Below are positions 24,083 through 32,821 of a stretch of DNA of 32,821 nucleotides, one piece after another; position 1 is the first letter of the stretch, and each line of letters starts with the position of its first letter. This DNA comes from Candidatus Woesearchaeota archaeon. GTDB taxonomy: Archaea; Nanobdellota; Nanobdellia; Woesearchaeales; JASKKU01. A program made the translations under genes and the position numbers. The stretch lies in NCBI GenBank assembly GCA_030154045.1, contig JASKKU010000009.1, forward strand, positions 1 through 32,821. The letters run 5' to 3'. The notes under the pieces are model-generated. The model was not told the origin of the DNA. It ran no database searches and saw only the letters and a program-made list of their open reading frames with translations.

Positions 24083-24126
24083 GTTTTATTTAATCTATTT
24101 AAGTTTATTTAACAGTTTTATTTAAC
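24083..24126. repeat. Four short TTTATTTAA-like direct repeats in an intergenic region
   Basis: The plus strand reads TTTATTTAA, CTATTTAA, TTTATTTAAC and TTTATTTAAC spaced about 10-13 bp, between the giant gene stop and the 580-aa gene. On the minus strand each is a TTAAATAAA box. They may be stacked TATA-like elements or operator sites for the downstream gene, or simple AT-rich drift. Confidence 0.4.
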
Positions 24127-24228
24127 TTTAGCCTGTTTAAAATGAATTGCAGCCATTTATATTTTTTTCTTATTTTTTCTTAAATTACATTCTTTCTATT
24201 TCTTTTACGATTCTTTAGTTATGATTCT

Positions 24229-27200
24229 CTAGTCATACTCATAAACTCTTGTTATCATATTAGTTGAACCCTTGTATGATGCCAGCTGTGAAGGCACTCT
24301 AGCTTCATAATCATAGATTCCATATTTGCCTTGCGTGTTCGCATTGATAACTGTGAAAAGCACTAAATCCTGACTGCCATTGTACTCAGTGCCGCCATCA
24401 CCTTTATCCCAAAGTAAAGCTGTTATGAAATTGCTATTGTTCGTTGAATTTATATAAGGAACCTCTGTTACTTGACGGCCTCCTATAACAAAAGTACCTA
24501 AATGATCAGGAATGCCGTTATTATCCTTATCAAACAACCTTTCAATTGAGTCGTTAAATCCAGTTAAGCCTAATGCTTGGTCTGCCTCAGCTAAATCATT
24601 AGTCCCATTCAGAGGCTCTAAATCCAATATTGAAAAATATGAATCAGTATCTGCAAAGTATAAGTTGCCTACCGGCTGAGTAGGAGTCCAATTCTTCAAG
24701 GTATTATTATCCTGCTCATCCTTCAATTCATAAACATAACTAAAGTTACCGTAATAAATTGCCCATGCTGGCGTTGTTTTGTTAACTGAAACAAAGTTAT
24801 TTGATTCATTACTCTCAGCAATATTATTCAAAGGATCTACATAAATATCAAATATGTGTGTTCCTGCCTCTGCTGTCCAGTTAAAGCTTATCAACTTGCT
24901 TTCACCAGCATTTAAACTGAAAGCAGTGCTATCTTGAGAGCTTTCAGGCGTTTTAGTACCGTTCCAGAATGAAACATTTAATCTAACAACTACATTTGAA
25001 ACATCAACATTCTCCAAGTTAGTTACATTAACAGTTATTGTATAATTGTTTCCTTCAACAAAGTTTTCGGATGAGAATCCAACGTTTGAAATCGTTAAAT
25101 CTGGTAAATTGTTGCTTAAGTTTATTGACCACGCGTCAAGGTGTGGCGTATTATACGAACCATCAATTATCAACTTCGCCTCTAAATATAGGCTTTGTTC
25201 AGCTTTGGCATTTGCGCAAAGTTGATAACCATTAATAACACTTGCCAAACTCAAATCTCCGCATAAACTGTTTTTGTTTGAATCCAAGATTCTAAATATA
25301 ATGTCAGAACTTCCATCCAAAGTTGCATTAACATCAAAAGTGTCCCAGGAAGTTGTTGAGTTCCTTGTCAACAGAATGCTCCTTACAGTGGCATTTCTCA
25401 AAGGTCTTTCCTCACTTGAAATAGAGTTCAAAACAGGTTCGCTTGTTGAATACTTGCTAACAGCGATCCAATCAATGTACATAGAATCAACGTAGTATGA
25501 ATAAAGCGTCGGATTAAGTGTGCTACCTGCAGACGCAGAATTTAAAGTTAATGCACTGCTTTGATTATCATTAACAAACAATTCATAGTTATCATTCACA
25601 AAATCAGAAACAATCCTGAACCGTGTCTGCTGGGAAACATTCAAACTGTAATAATTATTACCGCCATTATACAAATTAATTCGATCATTTGATGGATCAA
25701 AGTAAAGCCTTAAATTCTTAGTACCTGCACCATTACCAAACCTGTAATAACCTGCAATACCACTCGCATCTGCAGCCAACTTAATCATAGTTTGATATGC
25801 GTTTGGATAAGTATAAGATGCTGTAATTTGAGAGCTTGACCCTGTAGCATTTGGAACAGCATAACCTGAAGTTGAATACCAGTTATTGGCATTACTTCCC
25901 CATACTGATGAACTCACATTATCAAAGTCATCAAAGAACTCAAACACTGCAGAAGCATTGTCTCCAGGCTGAGCAGTAGGATTGCCATAATACATATAAA
26001 CAATTGAACCTGCTGAATTTATTTCTGGAACCTTAATCCAAATCGTTGAATTTTCAAAAGCAGAACCACAATCTTCAACCCAGAAAGCTATTGTTTGTTC
26101 TTGAGATGAGGAATTCAAATAAGTAAATCTCAAATCTTTACAATTATCACTAACCTTGCCTGAGCTTTTCTCTTGAGATAGATTCAAACTTAATCTAACT
26201 TGGTAATCAGTTAGAGTAGACGAACTTGAAATGTTCAACTCCTTTCTATACTTCCAGCAATCAGGAGTCTGATTATTGTAATCTGTAGAAACCGCAGGCC
26301 AACAAGATGCAATCCTCGCCTCGCTAATAGTTTTATTTGCCAATAAGTTTTCAGCATAAGAAATTCCAGTATAACCATCAAAGGTATCTGCCCATGTGTT
26401 TAAATCAGTATCAAAGTTAACAGTTGCATTTCCGACCTTTCCACCGGAATCCATAGCAAAAACAGTTAGTGTATTCGCACCAAACTTTGCTGTAATTGTT
26501 GTGTTAGGCTCAAAGCTGTAGTTAACTCCATTCAGATCAAACCACCATTTTTCTATATACTTGTTTGAGCTTACATTCAAATCAATAATGCTTGTGTTAT
26601 AAGTGATAGGTTGAGGACTCGTTATATCAACAATAGGTGCTTCTGTAGAAACCAAAACTCTTCTAACACTTGAACTTGCAGTATTTCCTAAAGTATCATT
26701 ACCTGAAACACTGTAATTATACCAGCCATCTATTAGATTAGTTACATTGTAATAGAAATGCGTGGCATCAACTTTGTTCATTGTATAATAACTTGTAGCT
26801 GTTGAATTTACCCAAGTTAATGTTAAAACATCAGCTGGCTCATTTGTTGTAACATTTATGTAAACCCACAAAGTATCTACGGCACCATTATCTTTTGGTG
26901 TAGGAGCTACAAAAGTGAACACAGGTCCTGTTGTATCCACGGTGAATTCTGTAAAGTTAGTTCCAAAGTTGCCTGCCGTATCATTACACCTTACACTCAC
27001 ATTATGTTTCCCATCAGCTAATGTTGAAAGGTTATAATAGTAAGTTTCATTAAACTTGGTTAAACTATTCCAAATTCCTTGGCTATCAAAATCAAACAAG
27101 CAACTACTCAAGTTCTCATTAGATGAAACATTCACCCATATGCTGCTTACTGTATAATTTGTGTTTATAGGACTGATAAGCGTAATATTTGGAGCGATTG

Positions 27201-30200
27201 TATCTACATAAAAGTCTACTGCTGAAATATTAGCGTTCTGAGCACTATCAATTGCTTTAACCACAACAGTATGCAAACCTTCGCTTAAACCTGACAATGC
27301 TATGTTATTACAGTTCGTAATCTCAACAAAGCCAGCATTATCTAAATCATAATAACATCTTAAGTTTGAATTATCGCTGACAGTATAATTCAAATCTACG
27401 CTAGAAACATTATAGATTTCATTTTGTAAAGGACTTTCAATCGTCAAGCTTGGCGTTGTTATGTCTATATTAAAGTAAACATATCCTGAATCTGTAACAT
27501 TGTTGGCATCAGAACAATAATAGATTACATTATGAGAACCTTCTGTTAAACCGCTATAATTATAATACCACAATTTTGAGTCAGCCGTGTTCAAACTTTG
27601 GTTCGCATTATCATCTAAAGAGAAATTACATGATAACGCATTTTTGTTAGTGCTTGCATTCAACCAAATCCAGGTTGTATTATAATATGAATTATTAACT
27701 GGCGATACTGCAGTAACAACCAATTCAGTTAAGTTTACACTAAAGTTAACGCTACTAAAGTTTACATTACCTGCGGTATCATTAACATAAACGGTTACTG
27801 TATGATTATCATTAGTCAAGCCAACAATGGTAGTATTAATGCAACCAGGCAAATCCACTTTCGGATTATTATCAAGCACATACCAACATGATGAAATCTC
27901 TCTATCATCTGAAACCGTGTAATTCAAATCAACACTATTTGAGTTCTGGTACTCGAAATCCTGTTGAGGAGACTGTATGCTAATCTGCGGAGTTGTCAAA
28001 TCAATAGTATAGCTCACAGAATCAAAACCAATATTGCCTGAGCTATCGTTGGCATAAACAGTTATAGTATGAGTACCTTCAGTCAATCCAGTTAAAGTAA
28101 TATTCTGACAACTTGGTAAACTAACATTTCCTGAACCAGCGTTATACCAACATTCTGAAAGATGCGAATCTGAAACTGTATAATTCAATGATAAAGTTGT
28201 TACATTATACGACCTGTTTTGAGGAATATCAATATTAACAATCGGAGCTGTTGTATCAACAACCAAAGTATAATTTGCTATAGCAAAACTGCACTGGGCA
28301 TCATCGCAAGCCTGACAATTCCAGGAATAAACTCCATCCGATAAAGTCCTCTGGAAAATTGTCTGTGAATTATTTATGGGCGAAGTATTGACTAAAACTT
28401 CCTGCCAGGAACCTGAAAAGTTTCCATATAAACTAACATTCTTTAGGTTAATAGAATCGCTCGCAGTACAGCTAAAGTTTATTAATGACGTTGAAAGGTT
28501 AGCATAATCCACTGGATAATTTAAGGTAACGCTTGGCGGAACTGTATCTATAGTAAAGTTTCTTGAGACACTGGCAGTATTATTAACAGTATCGTTACAA
28601 TAAACCACAACATTATGTGCACCATCACTTGTTGTTAATAGATAATAATAATCTGTTTCATTCAATTTATTCATCGAAGTATTGCTTCCAGAATCCAAGG
28701 AGAAGACACAATTATTCAAATCCTCATTAGATGAAACATTAATCCAAACCTGATTGCTTTCATAAGTTTTATCTTGCGGGCTAATTAAAGTTAGTATTGG
28801 AGGAGTTGTATCAAGTTTAATTGTTCTTACTTCTGTTTGATTAGAATTCCCTGAAGTATCGTTAACAAACGCGTATAGAGTATAAACGCCATCTTGCAAA
28901 CTGGTTTTATTAACCCAATAGATACCTCCTTGAGAGTTTGCAAAAGTCTCGGGAGTACCATTAAAATACAATAAAACAGTATCAATATTATCATCTATAG
29001 CAGTTACATTAACGAAAATCCAATCCTTTGAATAGTTTCCAGATAAATCTGAGTTAGGATTAAAGAAGATTTGCGGATTTGTAGTATCAACAATAATAGT
29101 AACGCCATCTTCATAAGGTACAGTTCTATTATAGTATAAAGAGCTATTGTCATAGATTACACATTTCAAGTTATGTGTTCCATCTCCTAAAACACTAGTA
29201 GAAATTTGTTTAACTGCATAACCTGAGGAATTCGTATTTACAAATCCTAAACTAGTTGACCCATCAAAGAACTCAACAGGATAGTTTGCTAATGCTGATT
29301 TTAACTGTGTATCTTTAACCAAACAGGTTAAATTTAAGGTTTCATCACCATAACTTCCTGCTGCAGGCCTAATCCAAGTGACATTCGCATAACTATATAC
29401 CTCTACATTAACATTATCAGAACCTGGATGATAGTATGTTGCGCTAACATTAAACGTCAAAGTTTCTGGACCTAACTCATAATCTGAAGGTATATCCCAA
29501 GTGGTTGTTTCTCCTGTAGCGATCTGACTCTGTGAAGAGTTATACCAAACAGAATTTAGAGTTGCTATGTTTCCTTGAGAATCCTTAGGAACCTTTCCAA
29601 ACTCATCAACAACGGTTGCATTTAAACTTTGAGTTGTACCTCTATGCAAAATTGAATTCTCAGCAGGAGCAATAATTGTAGGATACAAATAACCATACAA
29701 ATTAATTGTTTGGTAAATAACTGATGAACCCGTAACCTTATAGAACTTGTCATTATCATCAGCAATAGAACAACTTAACTGGTCAGGACCAACATCGTGA
29801 TTTGAAAAGTCGTATGTTAACTTAGCATAACCTGAAGCATTAGTATAGTTATAACCAATCGAATAACCTAAATCTCCATCATAGAAAGTAACCTTGTAAT
29901 TCTCAATTCCCTGCAGAGTATCGTAATCACTAACCCTACAAATCAAAGTAATGTTGCCTCTGTCAACATCTCCTGTTGGAGAGATCCAGTCTAACTTAGC
30001 ACGGCCCCACATCACAAAATTCAAATAAGGTAACGTGTCATTTATGTTTCCATTTTGATCTTTTGCCTTAAGTTTAATTGAATGGTTTCCTGGTTCCCAA
30101 GAATTATTAGTGCAAACAGTAGCATTAGTCCAGTTTCCTGTAAATGGAGGAACCAACTCATAATCTACAAAAGTTCCTATTTGTTCATCGTAATTAACCC

Positions 30201-32821
30201 AACTCTGATTGATGCTTTCATCCCACAATCCTGAGATATAAACACAGTCACCTCTCATTAAATCAGTATCATTTATGGAATAATTGTTTCCTACAATCTT
30301 TGGTGGCGTAACATCGTTTCCAATAACTACATTAAGTGTTACAATTCCAGAATCGTCTTGGGAAGCATTATATTTCAAGCTAGCATTGTCTGTAATATTA
30401 CATTTAACATCATACGTACCAGCGGTATTAACAACAAAAGTATAGTTTGCCCATCCTGATGAATCAGTGAAGTTTGAGCCTAAGAAAGTATAAGTGCTAC
30501 TGCTTTGTTGCTTCATCCAGAAATTGACTTGATAATTCTGAATTCCAACTGAGGAGTTCGAATCAATTACTTTACAGTGCATAGTTGTTGAATTAGTTTC
30601 CTGAATACTTGCAGGATCAACATTTTCATTAGTTATTGACGCCCAGCCCCAAACTTCTATGTTCTGAGCAGGCATACTATTATTAACATTGTTAAACACA
30701 TCTGCAGCAAACTGTTTCCACTGAATTATTCCAGGACTTATGGTTGTCGGAACATTATAACTAATATTAGCCCATGCATCTGGACCTTGCAAGCTTACGG
30801 TTGTATAATTGCTCCAAGAACCACTCTCGTTTACACTTAAAGTTGCATTGCTTAGATTATAGTTATCGTGCCATAGCACATTCAAGCTTATAGAATCGCC
30901 TTTGTGCACTAAACTTGGACCGTCAATTGTTGTATAGTATGGAGCTATATTTTCTCTTGTTGTAAGAGTGAATATTTTATAATTTGATGAATCAATTTTG
31001 TAATATCTTGTTAAATTTTCAGTAATATTACATTTTAAAGTCTCAGTTCCTGGGGAATTGTCTGTATAAGTATAATACGCCCATCCAGTTGAATCAGTAA
31101 GGTTTGTTCCTATCAAATCTGTTGAGTTATAGAAGTATACTAAATAATTATCAATCCCATTATCTGAATCCGTAGCATCCGTAACCTTACAAGCAATCCT
31201 TACGCTATCGCCTTGATTAATCGTTGAAGTGTTCAGACTTCCTGAAGTAACCTGCGCCTTACCCCATACTGTAAGATTCAGATATGGTAAAGTATCATTA
31301 ACATTGCCTGATTCATCTTGAGCAATAATCTTAACATAATGCTCTCCAAGGAACCATGTTGAACTTGATGAAATCGTAAAGTTAGTCCAGTTGTACACAT
31401 TCTGAGGACTACTATTAACTAAAGTTGCCCAAGTTGAAGAACTTATTGTAGTGTAAGTCGCATTAGCACTAGCAATCGTTTCATCCCAACGCGCATATGC
31501 TATTATTGAATCTCCTCTAAAGATACTATCATTAGTTAAATTATAGATTCCATTATACAATCTTGGCGGCTGTGAATCCAATTCAATGATGTGCCAAGAA
31601 GAGAAATCCTGCTTTAAAAAGTCCTTGTGCTCAATCTTAAAGTTAACTTGTTTATCTGTTGTAGATGTAAGATTCACTATTACAAAGAAAGTTGCCGAGT
31701 TTCCTGAATTTACTATTCCTGATAAACTTGTATTCCAGGAAACATTGCCATCAAAACTTCCACCAACAAAATTAGTATCTTGCCTACGGTCATCGATTAA
31801 TGTCCCATTAGAATACCATATATAATTTGTATTGACATTCCAACCCGGGTCAAAATTGAAATAACTAACATTGGTTGTTGAGATGTTCCAGACAGTTTCA
31901 CCAATGTTGCTTGCATCAATCTCTATTCTATAAACATGGTCCTTATACAAATTAAAAGTCCTATTTAATCCCGAGCCAACAAGGTCGTTTGTATATATCT
32001 TCCAGTTCTGTTCAGCACTATCCGTTACATCATACACCCTAATATCACTTATATTAACTTGAAGTGGCGGAGCGACTATGTTAAAAAGAGAGTAAGCACT
32101 TAAATAAGAACCATCATAATTCTGCAAGACATTTCCATTCTTATCAACCAATTCAGCATAAACTCTATAAACGCCAGGGTTGTTATTAGCAGTATCCCAA
32201 GAAACATTATTCCAAATACTCGCAAGGTCCAAACCAGAAGTATTTATCGTTCTCAAGGTTTGAGAACTCAAATCATCTATAACCGTTTCAACATCCTGCC
32301 AGCTACCTGAATTATTATACTGAACCTTCATTATTAGGTAAGCGTCAAAATCAGGCCCAAAATTAAACACTTTGGAAGGTTTGTTTTCTACTTGTCCAAC
32401 AGAAACTGTTGGTTCAGGCCAAATATACTGTCTCATCTGTTTATAACCAAGCATATTTGTTTCATCATCAGTAGCTTCTTCATAGTACGCCCAAACAGGA
32501 TTAGTACAAACTAATTTCCAAGGACCTCTAGCATAAATAACATTATCAGTGTTACAATTAAAGCATCCTTTGTAAACTCCTGTAATATCTGAACCTGAAA
32601 CAGTTGTTGAACCAACCAAACCTGAAGAGTTGTAAACGCTACATTGCGTATTCTTAAACGGCGTGACTATGGCAATATACTCTGCATCTAAGCCACTACC
32701 AAACACAGTGCTCATTTCTTTAAGAGGAACAGCTACGCTTGATTCAGTACCATCAGAATCTGCCTGCTGAACTAATCCTGTCGGATAAGTGCTATATACT
32801 CTAATTGCGGGACCTGAACCA
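24229..32821 (-). CDS. Giant exported multidomain surface protein (5' truncated by window edge)
   Basis: At least 2863 aa. The frame is open through the right edge (GSGPAIRVYS... precedes the track ATG), so the signal peptide is not seen. Layout from N to C: a partial leading region with Cys pairs ('GCFNC'); CARDB/Ig-like regions to ~31580; four composite ~207-aa units; ten ~89-aa Ig-like repeats (29092-26415); a DUF2341 domain ('WKYRKELNIS' to 'YMYYGNP' and 'FEFFDDF', ~26260-25925); a LamG/concanavalin-like segment (~25920-25450); a CARDB domain ('LPDLTISNVGF' to 'NNIAESNESNN', ~25110-24780); and a final module with 'WAIYYGNFSYVYEL' and 'DKDNNGIPD'. Sequons are very frequent. No C-terminal membrane helix or sorting signal is seen, so it is secreted or held by other means. 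Probable role: adhesion or cell envelope. Confidence 0.85.
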   Translation of the reverse strand, partial: GSGPAIRVYSTYPTGLVQQADSDGTESSVAVPLKEMSTVFGSGLDAEYIAIVTPFKNTQCSVYNSSGLVGSTTVSGSDITGVYKGCFNCNTDNVIYARGPWKLVCTNPVWAYYEEATDDETNMLGYKQMRQYIWPEPTVSVGQVENKPSKVFNFGPDFDAYLIMKVQYNNSGSWQDVETVIDDLSSQTLRTINTSGLDLASIWNNVSWDTANNNPGVYRVYAELVDKNGNVLQNYDGSYLSAYSLFNIVAPPLQVNISDIRVYDVTDSAEQNWKIYTNDLVGSGLNRTFNLYKDHVYRIEIDASNIGETVWNISTTNVSYFNFDPGWNVNTNYIWYSNGTLIDDRRQDTNFVGGSFDGNVSWNTSLSGIVNSGNSATFFVIVNLTSTTDKQVNFKIEHKDFLKQDFSSWHIIELDSQPPRLYNGIYNLTNDSIFRGDSIIAYARWDETIASANATYTTISSSTWATLVNSSPQNVYNWTNFTISSSSTWFLGEHYVKIIAQDESGNVNDTLPYLNLTVWGKAQVTSGSLNTSTINQGDSVRIACKVTDATDSDNGIDNYLVYFYNSTDLIGTNLTDSTGWAYYTYTDNSPGTETLKCNITENLTRYYKIDSSNYKIFTLTTRENIAPYYTTIDGPSLVHKGDSISLNVLWHDNYNLSNATLSVNESGSWSNYTTVSLQGPDAWANISYNVPTTISPGIIQWKQFAADVFNNVNNSMPAQNIEVWGWASITNENVDPASIQETNSTTMHCKVIDSNSSVGIQNYQVNFWMKQQSSSTYTFLGSNFTDSSGWANYTFVVNTAGTYDVKCNITDNASLKYNASQDDSGIVTLNVVIGNDVTPPKIVGNNYSINDTDLMRGDCVYISGLWDESINQSWVNYDEQIGTFVDYELVPPFTGNWTNATVCTNNSWEPGNHSIKLKAKDQNGNINDTLPYLNFVMWGRAKLDWISPTGDVDRGNITLICRVSDYDTLQGIENYKVTFYDGDLGYSIGYNYTNASGYAKLTYDFSNHDVGPDQLSCSIADDNDKFYKVTGSSVIYQTINLYGYLYPTIIAPAENSILHRGTTQSLNATVVDEFGKVPKDSQGNIATLNSVWYNSSQSQIATGETTTWDIPSDYELGPETLTFNVSATYYHPGSDNVNVEVYSYANVTWIRPAAGSYGDETLNLTCLVKDTQLKSALANYPVEFFDGSTSLGFVNTNSSGYAVKQISTSVLGDGTHNLKCVIYDNSSLYYNRTVPYEDGVTIIVDTTNPQIFFNPNSDLSGNYSKDWIFVNVTAIDDNIDTVLLYFNGTPETFANSQGGIYWVNKTSLQDGVYTLYAFVNDTSGNSNQTEVRTIKLDTTPPILTLISPQDKTYESNQVWINVSSNEDLNNCVFSLDSGSNTSMNKLNETDYYYLLTTSDGAHNVVVYCNDTVNNTASVSRNFTIDTVPPSVTLNYPVDYANLSTSLINFSCTASDSINLKNVSLYGNFSGSWQEVLVNTSPINNSQTIFQRTLSDGVYSWNCQACDDAQCSFAIANYTLVVDTTAPIVNIDIPQNRSYNVTTLSLNYTVSDSHLSECWYNAGSGNVSLPSCQNITLTGLTEGTHTITVYANDSSGNIGFDSVSYTIDLTTPQISIQSPQQDFEYQNSNSVDLNYTVSDDREISSCWYVLDNNPKVDLPGCINTTIVGLTNDNHTVTVYVNDTAGNVNFSSVNFSVNLTELVVTAVSPVNNSYYNTTWIWLNASTNKNALSCNFSLDDNANQSLNTADSKLWYYNYSGLTEGSHNVIYYCSDANNVTDSGYVYFNIDITTPSLTIESPLQNEIYNVSSVDLNYTVSDNSNLRCYYDLDNAGFVEITNCNNIALSGLSEGLHTVVVKAIDSAQNANISAVDFYVDTIAPNITLISPINTNYTVSSIWVNVSSNENLSSCLFDFDSQGIWNSLTKFNETYYYNLSTLADGKHNVSVRCNDTAGNFGTNFTEFTVDTTGPVFTFVAPTPKDNGAVDTLWVYINVTTNEPADVLTLTWVNSTATSYYTMNKVDATHFYYNVTNLIDGWYNYSVSGNDTLGNTASSSVRRVLVSTEAPIVDITSPQPITYNTSIIDLNVSSNKYIEKWWFDLNGVNYSFEPNTTITAKFGANTLTVFAMDSGGKVGNATVNFDTDLNTWADTFDGYTGISYAENLLANKTISEARIASCWPAVSTDYNNQTPDCWKYRKELNISSSSTLTDYQVRLSLNLSQEKSSGKVSDNCKDLRFTYLNSSSQEQTIAFWVEDCGSAFENSTIWIKVPEINSAGSIVYMYYGNPTAQPGDNASAVFEFFDDFDNVSSSVWGSNANNWYSTSGYAVPNATGSSSQITASYTYPNAYQTMIKLAADASGIAGYYRFGNGAGTKNLRLYFDPSNDRINLYNGGNNYYSLNVSQQTRFRIVSDFVNDNYELFVNDNQSSALTLNSASAGSTLNPTLYSYYVDSMYIDWIAVSKYSTSEPVLNSISSEERPLRNATVRSILLTRNSTTSWDTFDVNATLDGSSDIIFRILDSNKNSLCGDLSLASVINGYQLCANAKAEQSLYLEAKLIIDGSYNTPHLDAWSINLSNNLPDLTISNVGFSSENFVEGNNYTITVNVTNLENVDVSNVVVRLNVSFWNGTKTPESSQDSTAFSLNAGESKLISFNWTAEAGTHIFDIYVDPLNNIAESNESNNFVSVNKTTPAWAIYYGNFSYVYELKDEQDNNTLKNWTPTQPVGNLYFADTDSYFSILDLEPLNGTNDLAEADQALGLTGFNDSIERLFDKDNNGIPDHLGTFVIGGRQVTEVPYINSTNNSNFITALLWDKGDGGTEYNGSQDLVLFTVINANTQGKYGIYDYEARVPSQLASYKGSTNMITRVYEYD
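26415..29092 (-). repeat. Ten tandem ~89-aa Ig-like repeats inside the giant protein
   Basis: Units open with D-[TLI]-[TV]-x-P-x-[IVL] and S-P and close with G-x-[HY]-x-[VL]-x-V-x-[ACV]-x-D-x-x-x-N plus a final strand. Seven of the ten contain Cys pairs; subtypes differ in Cys spacing: 'LNYTVSD' units have Cys 14-15 apart ('ECWYNAG...LPSC'), 'W-x-NVSSNE' units have Cys 37-38 apart ('NCVFSLD...VVYCND'). About 2.68 kb of diverged DNA repeats; nucleotide identity looks low, so they are old. Confidence 0.8.
29093..31580 (-). repeat. Four composite ~207-aa two-domain repeats inside the giant protein
   Basis: Each unit joins an Ig-like domain ('RGDSIIAYARWDE', 'RGDCVYISGLWDE') to a second domain. 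The second opens with a V/M-W-G-x-A phrase and carries C-[KRL]-V-x-D ... G-[IL]-x-N-Y-x-V-x-F ... [ST]-G-[WY]-A ... L-x-C-x-I. The Cys pair of the second domain is conserved in all four units; the fourth is the most divergent ('YSYANVTWIRP'). Confidence 0.7.

Noticed and set aside
26415-31580. Repeated DNA that could suggest a CRISPR or satellite array
   Set aside because: The periodicity is 260-620 bp, diverged and in frame; it encodes Ig-like domains. No short identical repeats with unique spacers are present.

Overview
The window is strongly AT-rich, densely packed DNA that reads as archaeal. Four things point that way: TATA-like boxes about 25-30 nt upstream of many start codons, GGTGA-type ribosome binding sites on internal operon genes, oligo-T stretches after stop codons, and gene families typical of archaea (Ogg2 8-oxoguanine glycosylase, four-subunit PorGDAB, a COG2100-like radical SAM protein). 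The very large surface proteins built from Ig-like, CARDB, DUF2341 and 'W-x-x-YYGN' modules suggest a DPANN lineage of the Woesearchaeota/Pacearchaeota kind. That placement is inference from style, not from a marker gene. No gap between called genes exceeds about 300 bases.

Left part (1-14704), housekeeping and accessory enzymes. The window opens inside a membrane protein resembling a GT-C glycosyltransferase, followed by a radical SAM protein with a TRAM-like tail. On the minus strand, a CPA2-type antiporter and a P2A (Ca2+-type) ATPase form a two-gene cation operon. Next is a tightly overlapping porG-porD-porA-porB operon (pyruvate or related 2-oxoacid:ferredoxin oxidoreductase), which implies anaerobic ferredoxin-linked metabolism. 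After a stand-alone SPASM-like radical SAM enzyme comes a small DNA-repair neighbourhood: a MagIII/COG2231-like HhH glycosylase without an Fe-S cluster, a divergent calcineurin-like phosphoesterase, an archaeal Ogg2, and a small PC4/YdbC-like protein. A small single-pass membrane protein of unknown function closes this part.

Right part (14785-32821), one long minus-strand block of cell-surface genes. A five-gene run (265 aa, 569 aa, 594 aa, 847 aa and a 110-aa tail-anchored protein, in transcription order) encodes four exported beta-rich proteins and one small membrane protein whose cytosolic side carries three FY-containing repeats. Upstream lie a 580-aa surface protein with a C-terminal membrane anchor and, running off the right edge, a giant exported protein of at least 2863 aa. 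The giant protein has four ~207-aa composite repeats, ten ~89-aa Ig-like repeats in at least two cysteine layouts, a DUF2341/LamG-like segment, a CARDB domain and a terminal YYGN-type module. Together these look like a cell-envelope or adhesion apparatus. The five-gene run is the best candidate for an undescribed system; its function cannot be told from sequence alone.
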